Position numbers and translations under genes: made by a program. A DNA stretch of 13,964 nucleotides from JAZDMK01 sp043800975. Its GTDB lineage: Bacteria > Bacteroidota > Bacteroidia > Bacteroidales > JAHJDW01. Below the pieces are notes generated by a model, which searched no databases, was not told the DNA's origin, and saw only the letters and a list, made by a program, of their open reading frames with translations. Below, one piece after another: positions 5,891 through 12,911 of the stretch (its first letter is position 1; each line of letters begins with the position of its first letter). The stretch is from positions 1 through 13,964 of the forward strand of contig JAZDMK010000021.1 in assembly GCA_043800975.1 (NCBI GenBank), read 5' to 3'.

Positions 5891-6459
5891 AATTCGCTAT
5901 GAACTTTTAAAATCTGTGGAATTAAAGGCTGAATAGAATCATTCGTAATTATTATATCGGCAAGCGCTGATTTTTTTTCATCGGAAAACTGCATGTGTAT
6001 TCGTGCTACAACTTCTTCGCGTGAAACAAGATCGCGTTTGGTAACGCGCATTATTCTTAGTTCTTCAGGAGCTGTAACTAAAATTGTTTTATCCATCATC
6101 GAATGAAACCCGCTTTCAAAAAGGATGGCTGCTTCCATCACCGAATACGGTGTGTTTTGAAGACGAATCCATTTGTTGAAATCATCAAATACAAAAGGAT
6201 GCACGAGTTTGTTTAAGGATTCCAGTTTCTCGCGGTTGTTAAAAACAATTGTTGCAAGGGCCTTCCTGTCGAGCGTTCCTTCAGCAAACAGATGCTCACC
6301 AAAACTTTTCTGAATCTGCAATTGAAGTTCGCTGCTGGTGTCTATCAGTTCTCTGGCGCGTATATCCGCATAATAAACGGGTGCGCCCAGGATTGAAAAA
6401 ATCCGGCTGCATAAGCTTTTGCCGCTGCCAATACCACCTGTGATGCCTGCTTTTAACAT
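5878..6459 (-). CDS. coaE: Dephospho-CoA kinase
   Basis: A 193-residue cytoplasmic kinase that phosphorylates the ribose 3'-hydroxyl of dephospho-CoA, the last step of CoA synthesis. The P-loop GGIGSGKS is at 8-15, and the YYADIRARELID stretch that follows holds the conserved Asp (D32) of the CoA-binding and catalytic site. VMEAAILFESGF, the VTAPEELRIMRVTKRD segment and the late IIITND motif are all family-typical. Length is normal. The start ATG (6457-6459) directly abuts a run of eight T residues that follows a hairpin, and a TAnnTTTG box lies at 6490-6497, so its transcript would begin inside the hairpin. It heads a group with the DUF2752 gene, the CCC-type gene and probably nnr. Confidence 0.96.
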   Translation of the reverse strand: MLKAGITGGIGSGKSLCSRIFSILGAPVYYADIRARELIDTSSELQLQIQKSFGEHLFAEGTLDRKALATIVFNNREKLESLNKLVHPFVFDDFNKWIRLQNTPYSVMEAAILFESGFHSMMDKTILVTAPEELRIMRVTKRDLVSREEVVARIHMQFSDEKKSALADIIITNDSIQPLIPQILKVHSELWAG

Positions 6460-6488
6460 AAAAAAAAGGTGGATTTTAATTCCACCTT
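6460..6488 (-). terminator. Hairpin plus T8 tract between yajC and coaE
   Basis: Read on the minus strand, AAGGTGGA (6488-6481) pairs perfectly with TCCACCTT (6473-6466) across a 7-base loop, followed by eight T residues (6467-6460, the first two belonging to the stem). This is a standard rho-independent form and would end the nusB-DUF1573-yajC transcript 28 bases after the yajC stop. It is unusual in that the T tract touches the coaE ATG, so read-through or an internal promoter is needed for coaE. Confidence 0.75.
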
Positions 6489-6489
6489 A

Positions 6490-6497
6490 CAAAGATA
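6490..6497 (-). promoter_or_regulatory. -7 promoter box (TATCTTTG) for coaE
   Basis: TATCTTTG fits the Bacteroidetes TAnnTTTG element exactly. Initiation about 5-7 bases downstream would fall in the first arm of the 6466-6488 hairpin and give a leader of roughly 25 bases. No TTG-type -33 box was found 17-23 bases upstream, so the call rests on one element. Confidence 0.5.
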
Positions 6498-6515
6498 CAA
6501 AAGAATGACTTTCTA

Positions 6516-6836
6516 CTATTTTTGTGTCAGATTATCAGAAACTGCATTGGAAGCAATCGCACTTTTTTCAATGCGAATGCGCATTCCACCTTCCACTTCA
6601 ATCGTGAAAGTAGTTTCCTGTACCTCAACAATCTTTCCGTGAAGTCCACCAATGGTGACAATTTTATCACCGCGTGAAATGTTTTCACGAAACTTACGGG
6701 TTTCTTTGTTTCTCTTTACCTGTGGGCGAATCATAAAAAAGTAAAAGACAACGATGATCAGCAACAGCGGAAGCATGGATGTCAATGGATCAGAATCACC
6801 ACCGGGTGACATTAATAGGATGTTTAAAGGGTTCAT
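6516..6836 (-). CDS. yajC: Preprotein translocase subunit YajC
   Basis: A 106-residue single-pass inner-membrane protein that associates with SecDF in Sec-dependent export. It has a short Gly/Ser/Asp-containing periplasmic lead, one membrane segment at about 20-36 (MLPLLLIIVVFYFFMI), the hallmark FMIRPQVKRNKE junction, and a cytoplasmic beta-rich domain with GDKIVTIGGLHGKIVEVQE. Size and order are normal. It follows the DUF1573 gene by 12 bases and is the last gene before the hairpin terminator. In many relatives a YbbR-like gene sits between yajC and coaE (from memory); none is present here. Confidence 0.95.
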   Translation of the reverse strand: MNPLNILLMSPGGDSDPLTSMLPLLLIIVVFYFFMIRPQVKRNKETRKFRENISRGDKIVTIGGLHGKIVEVQETTFTIEVEGGMRIRIEKSAIASNAVSDNLTQK

Positions 6837-6848
6837 TGTTATTAGGGT

Positions 6849-7304
6849 TTATTTAATTACTTGACAAATTACAGTGAGAACAATGGAGTTGGGTTCTGTG
6901 TTTGCGATGATCGTAATGGTTTTGTTGTTTATTCCCATCTTTCCTTCGCTGTTAAAAGTAACATTTACCACACCTTCTCCACCGGGAGGAATCGGGGTTT
7001 TAGGGTATTCAGGAACAGTGCAACCACAGCTACCCGAAGCAGATGCAATCACAAGATCACCATCTCCTACATTTTTAAATTTGAAAGGATGGGTTACTTT
7101 TTCCCCTTCAAAAACATTTCCGAAGTTAAAACTTTCTTCGTTGAATTTGAATTTGGGTGTTCCCGATTTTCCTTTGCCATCAGCAGATGCGTTGTTGTTG
7201 ACTACATCCGTCGAAATTTTGTCTTTGTCAGCATTCTTTTGTCCACAGGACGAAAATCCCAGCGCTAACATAGAAATCATGGAGTAAAAAAGAATTTTTT
7301 TCAT
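6849..7304 (-). CDS. DUF1573 domain lipoprotein
   Basis: A 151-residue exported protein. The N-terminus MKKILFYSMISMLALGFSSC is a lipoprotein signal with FSSC as lipobox, so C20 should be lipidated after cleavage. A low-complexity Asn/Lys/Asp/Gly linker runs to about 50. The DUF1573 immunoglobulin-like domain follows: FNFGNVFEGEKVTHPFKFKN, then SGSCGCTVPEYPKTPIPPGG, then VNVTFNSEGKMG, all signature blocks. The frame is open upstream to an ATG at 7364, but that start would overlap nusB by 47 bases and hide the signal peptide, so the ATG at 7304 is used, 13 bases after nusB. The biological role is unknown. The nusB-DUF1573-yajC order is a common Bacteroidetes arrangement. Confidence 0.9.
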   Translation of the reverse strand: MKKILFYSMISMLALGFSSCGQKNADKDKISTDVVNNNASADGKGKSGTPKFKFNEESFNFGNVFEGEKVTHPFKFKNVGDGDLVIASASGSCGCTVPEYPKTPIPPGGEGVVNVTFNSEGKMGINNKTITIIANTEPNSIVLTVICQVIK

Positions 7305-7317
7305 GACAGTATTATAA

Positions 7318-8265
7318 TTATTCAACAAGACCTCTTCCGTGTTTATTGATTTCTCCCTGCTCACGCAAATCCATCACCAGCTTATCAAGAATGCCGTTGA
7401 TGAAAATCCGGCTTTTGGGAGTGCTGTATAATTTTGAAATTTCAATGTATTCGTTCAAAGAAACTTTAATAGGAATGGTAGGCATATCACTGAGTTCAGC
7501 GAGTGCCATGCTCATCAGAATAATATCGATCAGTGCAATCCGGTCGATTTCCCAGTTTTTTGTTTTGCCGGCAATCAGCTTCTCGTTGCGCTTTCTGTGA
7601 AAAATTGTTTTTGCAAAAAGATCAAGAACAAAATTCTTGTCGTCTACTGCATCCTTATAAACACCGGGGATAATTAATGAATGTGGTTTGTCGGGCTGAA
7701 TCTGCTCAATAGTTTTAAATGCAAGATTATTGACGAGATAGATGTCTTCTGTCCAGTGAATATTGGCTTCTTCGTAATAATGCTTCAGGTAATGGTTGCC
7801 TGAAATATATTTTCTAAAAACGCGTTCTGTAAATTCTTTATCCCATTCATAATCGTCGCGTGGGAGCTCAATGTATTCTTCATATTCACGGGAAGAGCGC
7901 ATGAAATTAAAAATCCGGCGAAGCAACTCAGGGTTATTGTCCCAGATAATGGAGCGATCGCGGCAGATTTCTTTCAGTTCGGTGCTTTGAGCAATCTGCT
8001 GAATAACGCGATTGTTCACGAACTTCATGTTGGGGTTCAGATCGGAGTGCCCGGGGAGCATCTTGGCTCGGTTATCATCTATCTGTTGCTGGGCGATAAA
8101 TGTAAATTCGGGAAGTATGGAAAGCTGATAAAGGTATAGATCAAAAATACGCTCAATGCTTCCAAGAAGGTCATTCTGGCCTTTTTCAAGGTTGGTTTCT
8201 TCGGTCTGATAAAAAGCATAGAGCGATTGCAAAACCTTTATCCGTAAGTAACGTCTGCTTAACAT
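7318..8265 (-). CDS. nusB: Transcription antitermination factor NusB, long Bacteroidetes form
   Basis: A 315-residue protein, about twice the length of the E. coli protein (139 residues). MLSRRYLRIKVLQSLYAFYQ at the N-terminus is the normal first helix with the basic RNA-contacting residues. A long middle part (about 25-175) is specific to this lineage and has charged helical segments such as SREYEEYIELPRDDYEWDKE. The C-terminal NusB fold resumes with NWEIDRIALIDIILMSMALA and the IKVSLNEYIEISKLYSTPKS block. NusB with NusE (S10) binds boxA RNA and promotes antitermination and processing of rRNA transcripts. It is the first gene of nusB-DUF1573-yajC, with a TATCTTTG box 41 bases upstream. Confidence 0.94.
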   Translation of the reverse strand: MLSRRYLRIKVLQSLYAFYQTEETNLEKGQNDLLGSIERIFDLYLYQLSILPEFTFIAQQQIDDNRAKMLPGHSDLNPNMKFVNNRVIQQIAQSTELKEICRDRSIIWDNNPELLRRIFNFMRSSREYEEYIELPRDDYEWDKEFTERVFRKYISGNHYLKHYYEEANIHWTEDIYLVNNLAFKTIEQIQPDKPHSLIIPGVYKDAVDDKNFVLDLFAKTIFHRKRNEKLIAGKTKNWEIDRIALIDIILMSMALAELSDMPTIPIKVSLNEYIEISKLYSTPKSRIFINGILDKLVMDLREQGEINKHGRGLVE

Positions 8266-8306
8266 TTCAAAAAAAGATCAATAATTCAGGTATAAAAAAC
8301 AGGGCA

Positions 8307-8314
8307 CAAAGATA
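8307..8314 (-). promoter_or_regulatory. -7 promoter box (TATCTTTG) for the nusB operon
   Basis: An exact TAnnTTTG match on the minus strand, 41 bases before the nusB ATG. It forms half of a divergent promoter region with the box at 8360-8367. No TTG-type -33 element is visible at the expected distance; the upstream stretch is T-rich. Confidence 0.55.
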
Positions 8315-8359
8315 CAAGGATTTTTCTGATATTTAAAAAAAGCTTTTAATTTTATGCTT

Positions 8360-8367
8360 TATCTTTG
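8360..8367 (+). promoter_or_regulatory. -7 promoter box (TATCTTTG) for the M28 peptidase
   Basis: An exact TAnnTTTG match 17 bases before the ATG at 8385, implying a very short leader. Two AAAAGCTTTT palindromes flank it (8338-8347 and, inside the gene, 8388-8399). No -33 TTG is seen. Confidence 0.5.
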
Positions 8368-8384
8368 CTCAAACAATTTATTGA

Positions 8385-9842
8385 ATGAAAAAGCTTTTTG
8401 TTCTGTTTTCCGGAATCATACTGATGACGGCTACTTCCGTTGGTCAGACGGTGTTCGATTTCTCTCCTGCTTCCGTCGAAGCACGCATTTATCACGACGT
8501 TGCTGTTCTTGCTTCCGACTCTTTTCAGGGAAGGGAAGCTGGCACCGAAGGTGAACTCAAATCCAGGGAATACATCAGGAATGCCTTTGAGAATGCAGGT
8601 TTAAAACCCATACTGGGATATGAAAACTATTTTCAGCCGTTTCGTTACCTCCGGAAAATCAAAATTGGCAATGAGTGTAATGTTAAGTCAGGAACAACAA
8701 ATTTCGTTTTGTATACCGATTATTATGTTTCTGCATTTTCCGGAAGCGGAGAATTATCTGCAAAAGTTGTTGATGTTGGATCGGGCCTTGTTCTGAACGA
8801 TGGTAAACGAAATGATTATGAAGGTTTATCGGATTTAAACCGAAAGATTTTCCGCATGTGTGTGAATTTTCCGTCCGAAATGTATTCTGTAAAAGAGAAT
8901 GAAAATTTTCTGACACCGGAAGCACGAATTAATAAAGCTCGTGAGATGGGCGCTTCCGCAATTCTGTTTTATAACAACCCGCAATATCCTTCCGGCACAG
9001 CCGGAATATTCGACTGGATCAACAACACCTGTGTTTCTATTCCGGTTATCTATCTGTCTGCAGCAGGCGTCTCAAAACTGGACAGCATCGGAGGAAAAGA
9101 ATTGTCATTAAACATTTTCATGGAAAAAGATGTTCCGGAAACCAATAACGTGATTGGATGGATTGATAACAAAGCTGATCGGGTGATATACATTGGTGCC
9201 CACTATGACCATATGGGATATCAAATCAAGGATGGAAAGAAAAGTACCTTTTATGGTGCCGATGACAATGCCAGCGGTACTGCTGCTGTGATGGAACTTG
9301 CTCGGTATCTTTCACAGAAAGGCCCCAAAGACTTTAATTATATCTTCCTTGCTTTTGCAGCTGAAGAAAAGGGACTCCTGGGTTCCGAACAGTTTTGCAA
9401 AACCTGCCTGACTTCAAAAACAGGCTTTCCGCAAAATGCGTATTACATTAACTTCGACATGGTGGGCAGGTTGGGATGTGTTGGCAATAAAGTAATGCTG
9501 ATGGGAACCGGTTCTTCCAAACAATGGAAAGGCATTTTGAAACGGTCGGGGAAGAATTCTTTCCGGGTTAAAAAAGTAAAAGCCTCGATTGATGCTTCTG
9601 ATCAGGTTTGTTTTAAAAGAAATCATATGCCTTATCTGTATTTTACAACGGGCTTGCATAAGCAATATCATAAACCGCTGGATCAGATTAAACTAATAAA
9701 TGCTGAAGGCGAGGCAGGCATTGTAATGTACACAGAGAGAATCATTCTGGGAATGTCGGGTGTGAAGACGATAACGTTTCGTAAAAGCACAGGATTTCAG
9801 ATTTTTAAGGCTTATCTCACCTTTGGTTTGATGATGTTTTAA
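8385..9842 (+). CDS. Secreted M28 family zinc peptidase with inserted PA-like domain
   Basis: A 485-residue exported aminopeptidase-like protein. MKKLFVLFSGIILMTATSVG is a signal peptide, probably cleaved before Q21 (a plain type I site or a modified N-terminus). Residues 30-80 form the M28 lead-in (LASDSFQGREAGTEG), and about 95-250 form a PA-like insert (ARINKAREMGASAILFYNNP). The catalytic core follows: GAHYDHMG with H273, GADDNASG with D293, AFAAEEKG with E327 as general base and E328 as ligand, INFDMVG with D358, and QYHKP with H429. All expected di-zinc residues are present, so it should be active on N-terminal residues of peptides in the periplasm or outside the cell. The last 25 residues (ITFRKSTGFQIFKAYLTFGL onward) are hydrophobic and lie beyond the normal core. 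Confidence 0.93.
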   Translation: MKKLFVLFSGIILMTATSVGQTVFDFSPASVEARIYHDVAVLASDSFQGREAGTEGELKSREYIRNAFENAGLKPILGYENYFQPFRYLRKIKIGNECNVKSGTTNFVLYTDYYVSAFSGSGELSAKVVDVGSGLVLNDGKRNDYEGLSDLNRKIFRMCVNFPSEMYSVKENENFLTPEARINKAREMGASAILFYNNPQYPSGTAGIFDWINNTCVSIPVIYLSAAGVSKLDSIGGKELSLNIFMEKDVPETNNVIGWIDNKADRVIYIGAHYDHMGYQIKDGKKSTFYGADDNASGTAAVMELARYLSQKGPKDFNYIFLAFAAEEKGLLGSEQFCKTCLTSKTGFPQNAYYINFDMVGRLGCVGNKVMLMGTGSSKQWKGILKRSGKNSFRVKKVKASIDASDQVCFKRNHMPYLYFTTGLHKQYHKPLDQIKLINAEGEAGIVMYTERIILGMSGVKTITFRKSTGFQIFKAYLTFGLMMF

Positions 9843-9915
9843 TTATTTTGAAATCTGAATAATATCGATAGTTTGGTTTTTTTTAACGATTAAATGAAGT
9901 TTTTTATAAAAATAG

Positions 9916-9937
9916 TATGTTTTGTAAAAAAAACATA
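9916..9937. repeat. 8-bp inverted repeat upstream of the PUR-domain gene
   Basis: TATGTTTT (9916-9923) and AAAACATA (9930-9937) are perfect arms with a 6-base spacer, immediately upstream of the -7 box at 9939-9946 and overlapping where a -33 region would lie. It could be an operator. With no GC pairs to speak of, it would be a poor terminator for the M28 gene. Confidence 0.4.
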
Positions 9938-9938
9938 T

Positions 9939-9946
9939 TATTTTTG
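9939..9946 (+). promoter_or_regulatory. -7 promoter box (TATTTTTG) for the PUR-domain gene
   Basis: A TAnnTTTG match 31 bases before the ATG at 9978. A TTG at 9922-9924 is 14 bases upstream, closer than the usual 17-23, so it is not a confident -33 box. Confidence 0.45.
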
Positions 9947-9977
9947 CCTTACTAGAAACTACATTTAATACGGCGAT

Positions 9978-10337
9978 ATGATGGAAGAAATGGATAACCT
10001 TGAAAAAAAAGACCGGGTTGAGATTTATTCAAGGGCAGTTAGAGCAGGAAAAAGGACGTATTTTTTTGACGTTAAATCCACGCGTTCGAATGATTTTTAT
10101 CTGACAATTACAGAAAGTAAAAAAAGGTTTGATCAGGATGGGAAATACCATTACGAGAAACACAAGCTTTTTCTTTATAAAGAGGACTTTGAAAAATTTG
10201 TTCAGGGGCTTGATGAAGTAATGGAATTTATCAGAAGTGGCAAGTATCCGGATGCCTTTGAAATGGAAAATAATGTTACTGCCAATCTGAATGACGTTCA
10301 TTTCGACGATTTGGATGGTTCTCAAAAAGAAATGTAA
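9978..10337 (+). CDS. PUR-domain (DUF3276) nucleic-acid-binding protein
   Basis: A 119-residue cytoplasmic protein. Residues about 12-95 form one PUR repeat: VEIYSRAVRAGKRTYFFDVK, then DFYLTITESKKRF, then HKLFLYKEDFEKFVQGLDEV. These are the strand-strand-strand-helix blocks of the bacterial Pur-alpha-like family found in Bacteroidetes and spirochaetes, where the Borrelia member BpuR binds DNA and RNA. The C-terminus is acidic (FDDLDG). Bacterial members act as dimers; the targets here are unknown. Start choice is uncertain between the ATGs at 9978, 9981 and 9990, all ahead of the domain. It is a single-gene unit with its own -7 box and a hairpin terminator 21 bases after the stop. Confidence 0.9.
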   Translation: MMEEMDNLEKKDRVEIYSRAVRAGKRTYFFDVKSTRSNDFYLTITESKKRFDQDGKYHYEKHKLFLYKEDFEKFVQGLDEVMEFIRSGKYPDAFEMENNVTANLNDVHFDDLDGSQKEM

Positions 10338-10358
10338 CTTCCTACAGAAATAAATATT

Positions 10359-10383
10359 GCTGGTTATGATACCAGCTTTTTTT
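10359..10383 (+). terminator. Rho-independent terminator after the PUR-domain gene
   Basis: GCTGGT (10359-10364) and ACCAGC (10371-10376) form a perfect 6-bp stem with a 6-base loop, followed at once by seven T residues. It lies 21 bases after the stop codon. Confidence 0.85.
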
Positions 10384-10441
10384 GTTTTAAACAGCCATAT
10401 CTTAAAAATTATTAAATGCGGGGTACAATGGTCAGAAATTG

Positions 10442-10449
10442 TATCTTTG
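10442..10449 (+). promoter_or_regulatory. -7 promoter box (TATCTTTG) for the hydrolase-parAB operon
   Basis: An exact TAnnTTTG match 46 bases before the ATG at 10496 and downstream of the previous terminator, so it is well placed to drive the hydrolase, parA, parB, DUF5683 and dapB genes. No TTG-type -33 box is seen at normal spacing. Confidence 0.6.
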
Positions 10450-10495
10450 CTGACCAAACGAAGAAAAGAAAACAAAGCTGAAATTGAAATAGATT

Positions 10496-11194
10496 ATGAA
10501 TGTTACTTATTACGGACACGCATGTTTTGAAGTGATAGTGGCCGGAAAAAAATTACTTTTTGACCCTTTTATTAAAGAGAACCATCTTGCCAAACATATT
10601 GATTTTGATGCTATTCAGGCTGATTATATTATGATTTCTCACGGACATAGTGACCATATTGCCGATGCTGTTGAAATTGCCAAACGATGCGATGCTACTG
10701 TTGTTTCCAATTTCGAAATTGTTACCTGGCTGATGAGCAAAGGTGTTAAGAAAGGGCAGCCCATGAATGTTGGAGGCAATTGGAAGTTTGATTTTGGAAA
10801 AGTAAAGTTTTTTAATGCCATTCATTCCAGCGTACTTCCGGATGGAAGCAACGGGGGTAGTGCAGGCGGTTTTCTTGTTGAATCTGCAGAAGGAAACTTT
10901 TATTTTGCCGGTGATACCGGATTGACGTATGATATGAAACTTATCGGCGAGTACAAATCCCTCGATTTTGCTATGCTGCCGCTGGGTGATAATTTTACAA
11001 TGGGCGTAGACAATGCCATCATCGCATCCGACTTTATTCGTTGCGATCGTCTGATTGGTATGCACTATAACACTTTCCCAAGTATTGAAATTGATACTAA
11101 GGTAGCCGTTGACAAATTTAAAAGAGCAGGCAAAGAATTGATGCTTCCTCAAATTGGAGATACACTGGATTTAAAAATTAAAATAAAAAGCTGA
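10496..11194 (+). CDS. Metallo-beta-lactamase-fold metal-dependent hydrolase (UPF0173/YtkL-like)
   Basis: A 232-residue cytoplasmic hydrolase of the UPF0173 group. It starts with the family pattern MNVTYYGHACFEV. The zinc site is visible as HGHSDH (H49, H51, D53, H54), H110 in NAIHSSV, D140 in YFAGDTGL and H190 in GMHYNTFP, so both metal positions are complete. The SAGGFLVES strand and FPSIEIDT segment are also typical. The substrate is not established for the family. The gene is complete and of normal length. It is the first gene of the segregation operon, only 9 bases ahead of parA. That may reflect shared transcription and not shared function. Confidence 0.93.
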   Translation: MNVTYYGHACFEVIVAGKKLLFDPFIKENHLAKHIDFDAIQADYIMISHGHSDHIADAVEIAKRCDATVVSNFEIVTWLMSKGVKKGQPMNVGGNWKFDFGKVKFFNAIHSSVLPDGSNGGSAGGFLVESAEGNFYFAGDTGLTYDMKLIGEYKSLDFAMLPLGDNFTMGVDNAIIASDFIRCDRLIGMHYNTFPSIEIDTKVAVDKFKRAGKELMLPQIGDTLDLKIKIKS

Positions 11195-11203
11195 TCAGTA
11201 AAC

Positions 11204-12010
11204 ATGGGTAAAGTAATCGCTATAGCGAATCAGAAAGGTGGCGTAGGAAAAACCACAACGGCTATTAATCTTGCTGCAAGCCTTGCAGTTCTTGAATACA
11301 AAACATTGCTTGTGGATGCAGATCCGCAGGCTAATGCTACATCGGGTATCGGCTTTGATCCGCGTAATATTAAAACCAGTATTTACGAATGTATTATTGA
11401 CGAGGTTGAACCCCGCAATATTATACTGAATACCACCACACCCAATCTGGATCTGATTCCTGCTCACATTGATCTCGTTGGTGCAGAAATCAACCTTGTC
11501 AATCTTCCGAATCGTGAAAAGAAGATGAAGGCTGTTATTAATAAAGTGAAAGACAAATACGATTTTATCTTTATCGATTGTTCACCTTCGCTTGGTTTGA
11601 TTACCCTTAATGCATTGACTGCAGCCGACTCCGTGATCATCCCTGTTCAATGCGAATATTTTGCACTGGAAGGTTTGGGTAAACTGCTTAATACAATCCG
11701 CATCGTTCAGCAGAACATGAATACGAAACTTGAAATTGAAGGAATTTTACTGACGATGTTCGATACCCGTCTTCGCCTCGCCAATCAAGTGGTGGATGAA
11801 GTGAAAACACATTTTCAGAAAATGGTTTTTGATACCGTCATTCAACGAAATACCAAGCTTGGTGAAGCGCCCAGCTTTGGCGAAACCATCATCATGCATG
11901 ATGCGGAATCAAAAGGAGCAATTAATTATCTGAACCTTGCCCGCGAACTCCTTCAGAAAAACAATATGACCAAAATCCGAAAAGCGGATAAGAAAATTAA
12001 AATTCAATGA
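11204..12010 (+). CDS. parA: Chromosome-partitioning ATPase ParA (Soj)
   Basis: A 268-residue Walker-type ATPase that binds DNA as an ATP dimer and, with ParB, moves replicated origins apart. The deviant Walker A KGGVGKTT is at 11-18 (signature K11, catalytic-site K16), the A' motif VDADPQ at 37-42 with D40, and Walker B FIFIDCSPSLGL with D125. GEAPSFGETI near residue 226 is the conserved ParA C-terminal block. The protein starts directly at the ATPase fold with no N-terminal HTH, as in chromosomal (type Ia Soj-like) proteins, not large plasmid ones. The basic C-terminal tail fits non-specific DNA binding. It shares an ATGA overlap (12007-12010) with parB. Confidence 0.97.
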   Translation: MGKVIAIANQKGGVGKTTTAINLAASLAVLEYKTLLVDADPQANATSGIGFDPRNIKTSIYECIIDEVEPRNIILNTTTPNLDLIPAHIDLVGAEINLVNLPNREKKMKAVINKVKDKYDFIFIDCSPSLGLITLNALTAADSVIIPVQCEYFALEGLGKLLNTIRIVQQNMNTKLEIEGILLTMFDTRLRLANQVVDEVKTHFQKMVFDTVIQRNTKLGEAPSFGETIIMHDAESKGAINYLNLARELLQKNNMTKIRKADKKIKIQ

Positions 12011-12903
12011 GTGCAAAAAAGAAAAACGCATTGGGGCGGGGCATGAATGCCCTGTTTGCAGTGAATACAGAAGTTGAAAGCAAATCAAAGGGCAGTAGTA
12101 AAACTGGTAAGGTGCCTGATATTGATATCAGCCTGATTGATGCAAATCCTTTACAGCCCAGAAGTGAGTTTGAAGCGGAAGCACTCAAAGAACTGGCCGA
12201 TTCTATAAAAGTACACGGAATTATTCAGCCTGTTACAGTCAGGTTAATGGATAACGGCCGCTATCAGCTGATTTCCGGTGAACGTCGTTTGCGTGCAGCG
12301 AAGATGGCAGGGCTGAATACAATCCCCGGTTATATTCGTTCAGCGGATGATACCGAACTTCTGGAAATGGCACTGGTTGAAAATATTCAGCGCGAAAATT
12401 TGAATGCCATTGAAATTTCTATCAGCTTTCAACGACTGATCGAAGAATGTAATCTGACCCAGGATGAACTTTCAAAAAAGCTCAGTAAAAACAGAACCAC
12501 CGTTACTAATTATTTACGTCTTCTTCGCCTTCCTGTAGAAATTCAATACGGAATCAAACAGGCGAAAATAAGCATGGGTCACGCAAGAGCATTGATCAAC
12601 ATCACCGATCAGCACCGACAAATAAAATTATACCACGAAATTCTTCATCGTCAGTTATCGGTAAGGCAGGTTGAAGAAGCCGTTCGTCATATCAACGAAG
12701 AGAAGCTGATTGCTAAAAAACCAAAGGCACGCAAAACATCATTGCCCGTTATTGATAAAGCAAAAACCGATTTATCAGAACATTTCAAAGTGCGCGTTAA
12801 CATACGTACCGATGGAAGTGGTAAGGGTTCTATCAGTATTCCTTTTGGAAATAAAAATGAATTTGAACGCATCGTTACACTTTTTAACCTGAAAGGAAAA
12901 TAG
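12007..12903 (+). CDS. parB: Chromosome-partitioning protein ParB (Spo0J), CTP-dependent DNA clamp
   Basis: A 298-residue protein that loads at parS sites, uses CTP to close into a sliding clamp and stimulates ParA. The basic lead with ALGRGMNALF (8-17) is the usual ParA-contacting segment. The CTP-binding domain shows NPLQPR (47-52), the GERRLRAAKMAG motif (91-102) and ENIQRENLN (125-133). The HTH lies at about 151-176 (TQDELSKKLSKNRTTVTNYL), followed by ISMGHARAL. The C-terminal 50 residues give the dimerisation domain. It is complete and of normal size. It follows parA with an ATGA overlap. No convincing parS site was seen in this window. Confidence 0.97.
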   Translation: MSAKKKNALGRGMNALFAVNTEVESKSKGSSKTGKVPDIDISLIDANPLQPRSEFEAEALKELADSIKVHGIIQPVTVRLMDNGRYQLISGERRLRAAKMAGLNTIPGYIRSADDTELLEMALVENIQRENLNAIEISISFQRLIEECNLTQDELSKKLSKNRTTVTNYLRLLRLPVEIQYGIKQAKISMGHARALINITDQHRQIKLYHEILHRQLSVRQVEEAVRHINEEKLIAKKPKARKTSLPVIDKAKTDLSEHFKVRVNIRTDGSGKGSISIPFGNKNEFERIVTLFNLKGK

Positions 12904-12911
12904 GCTGCTTC

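Noticed and set aside
6681..6693. parS-like site (GTTTTCACGAAAC)
   Set aside because: It resembles the ParB site TGTTTCACGTGAAACA only if a gap is allowed, is not a palindrome, and lies within yajC coding sequence 4.5 kb from parAB.
7305..7364. 20-residue N-terminal extension of the DUF1573 protein
   Set aside because: It would overlap nusB by 47 bases and mask a clear lipoprotein signal that begins at the ATG at 7304.
10029..10475. Minus-strand 148-codon frame opposite the PUR-domain gene
   Set aside because: It is antisense to a recognisable gene and crosses its terminator; composition is unlike the neighbouring proteins.
10553..11152. Minus-strand 199-codon frame opposite the hydrolase
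   Set aside because: It is antisense to a gene with a complete metallo-beta-lactamase zinc site; no motif, promoter or partner supports it.
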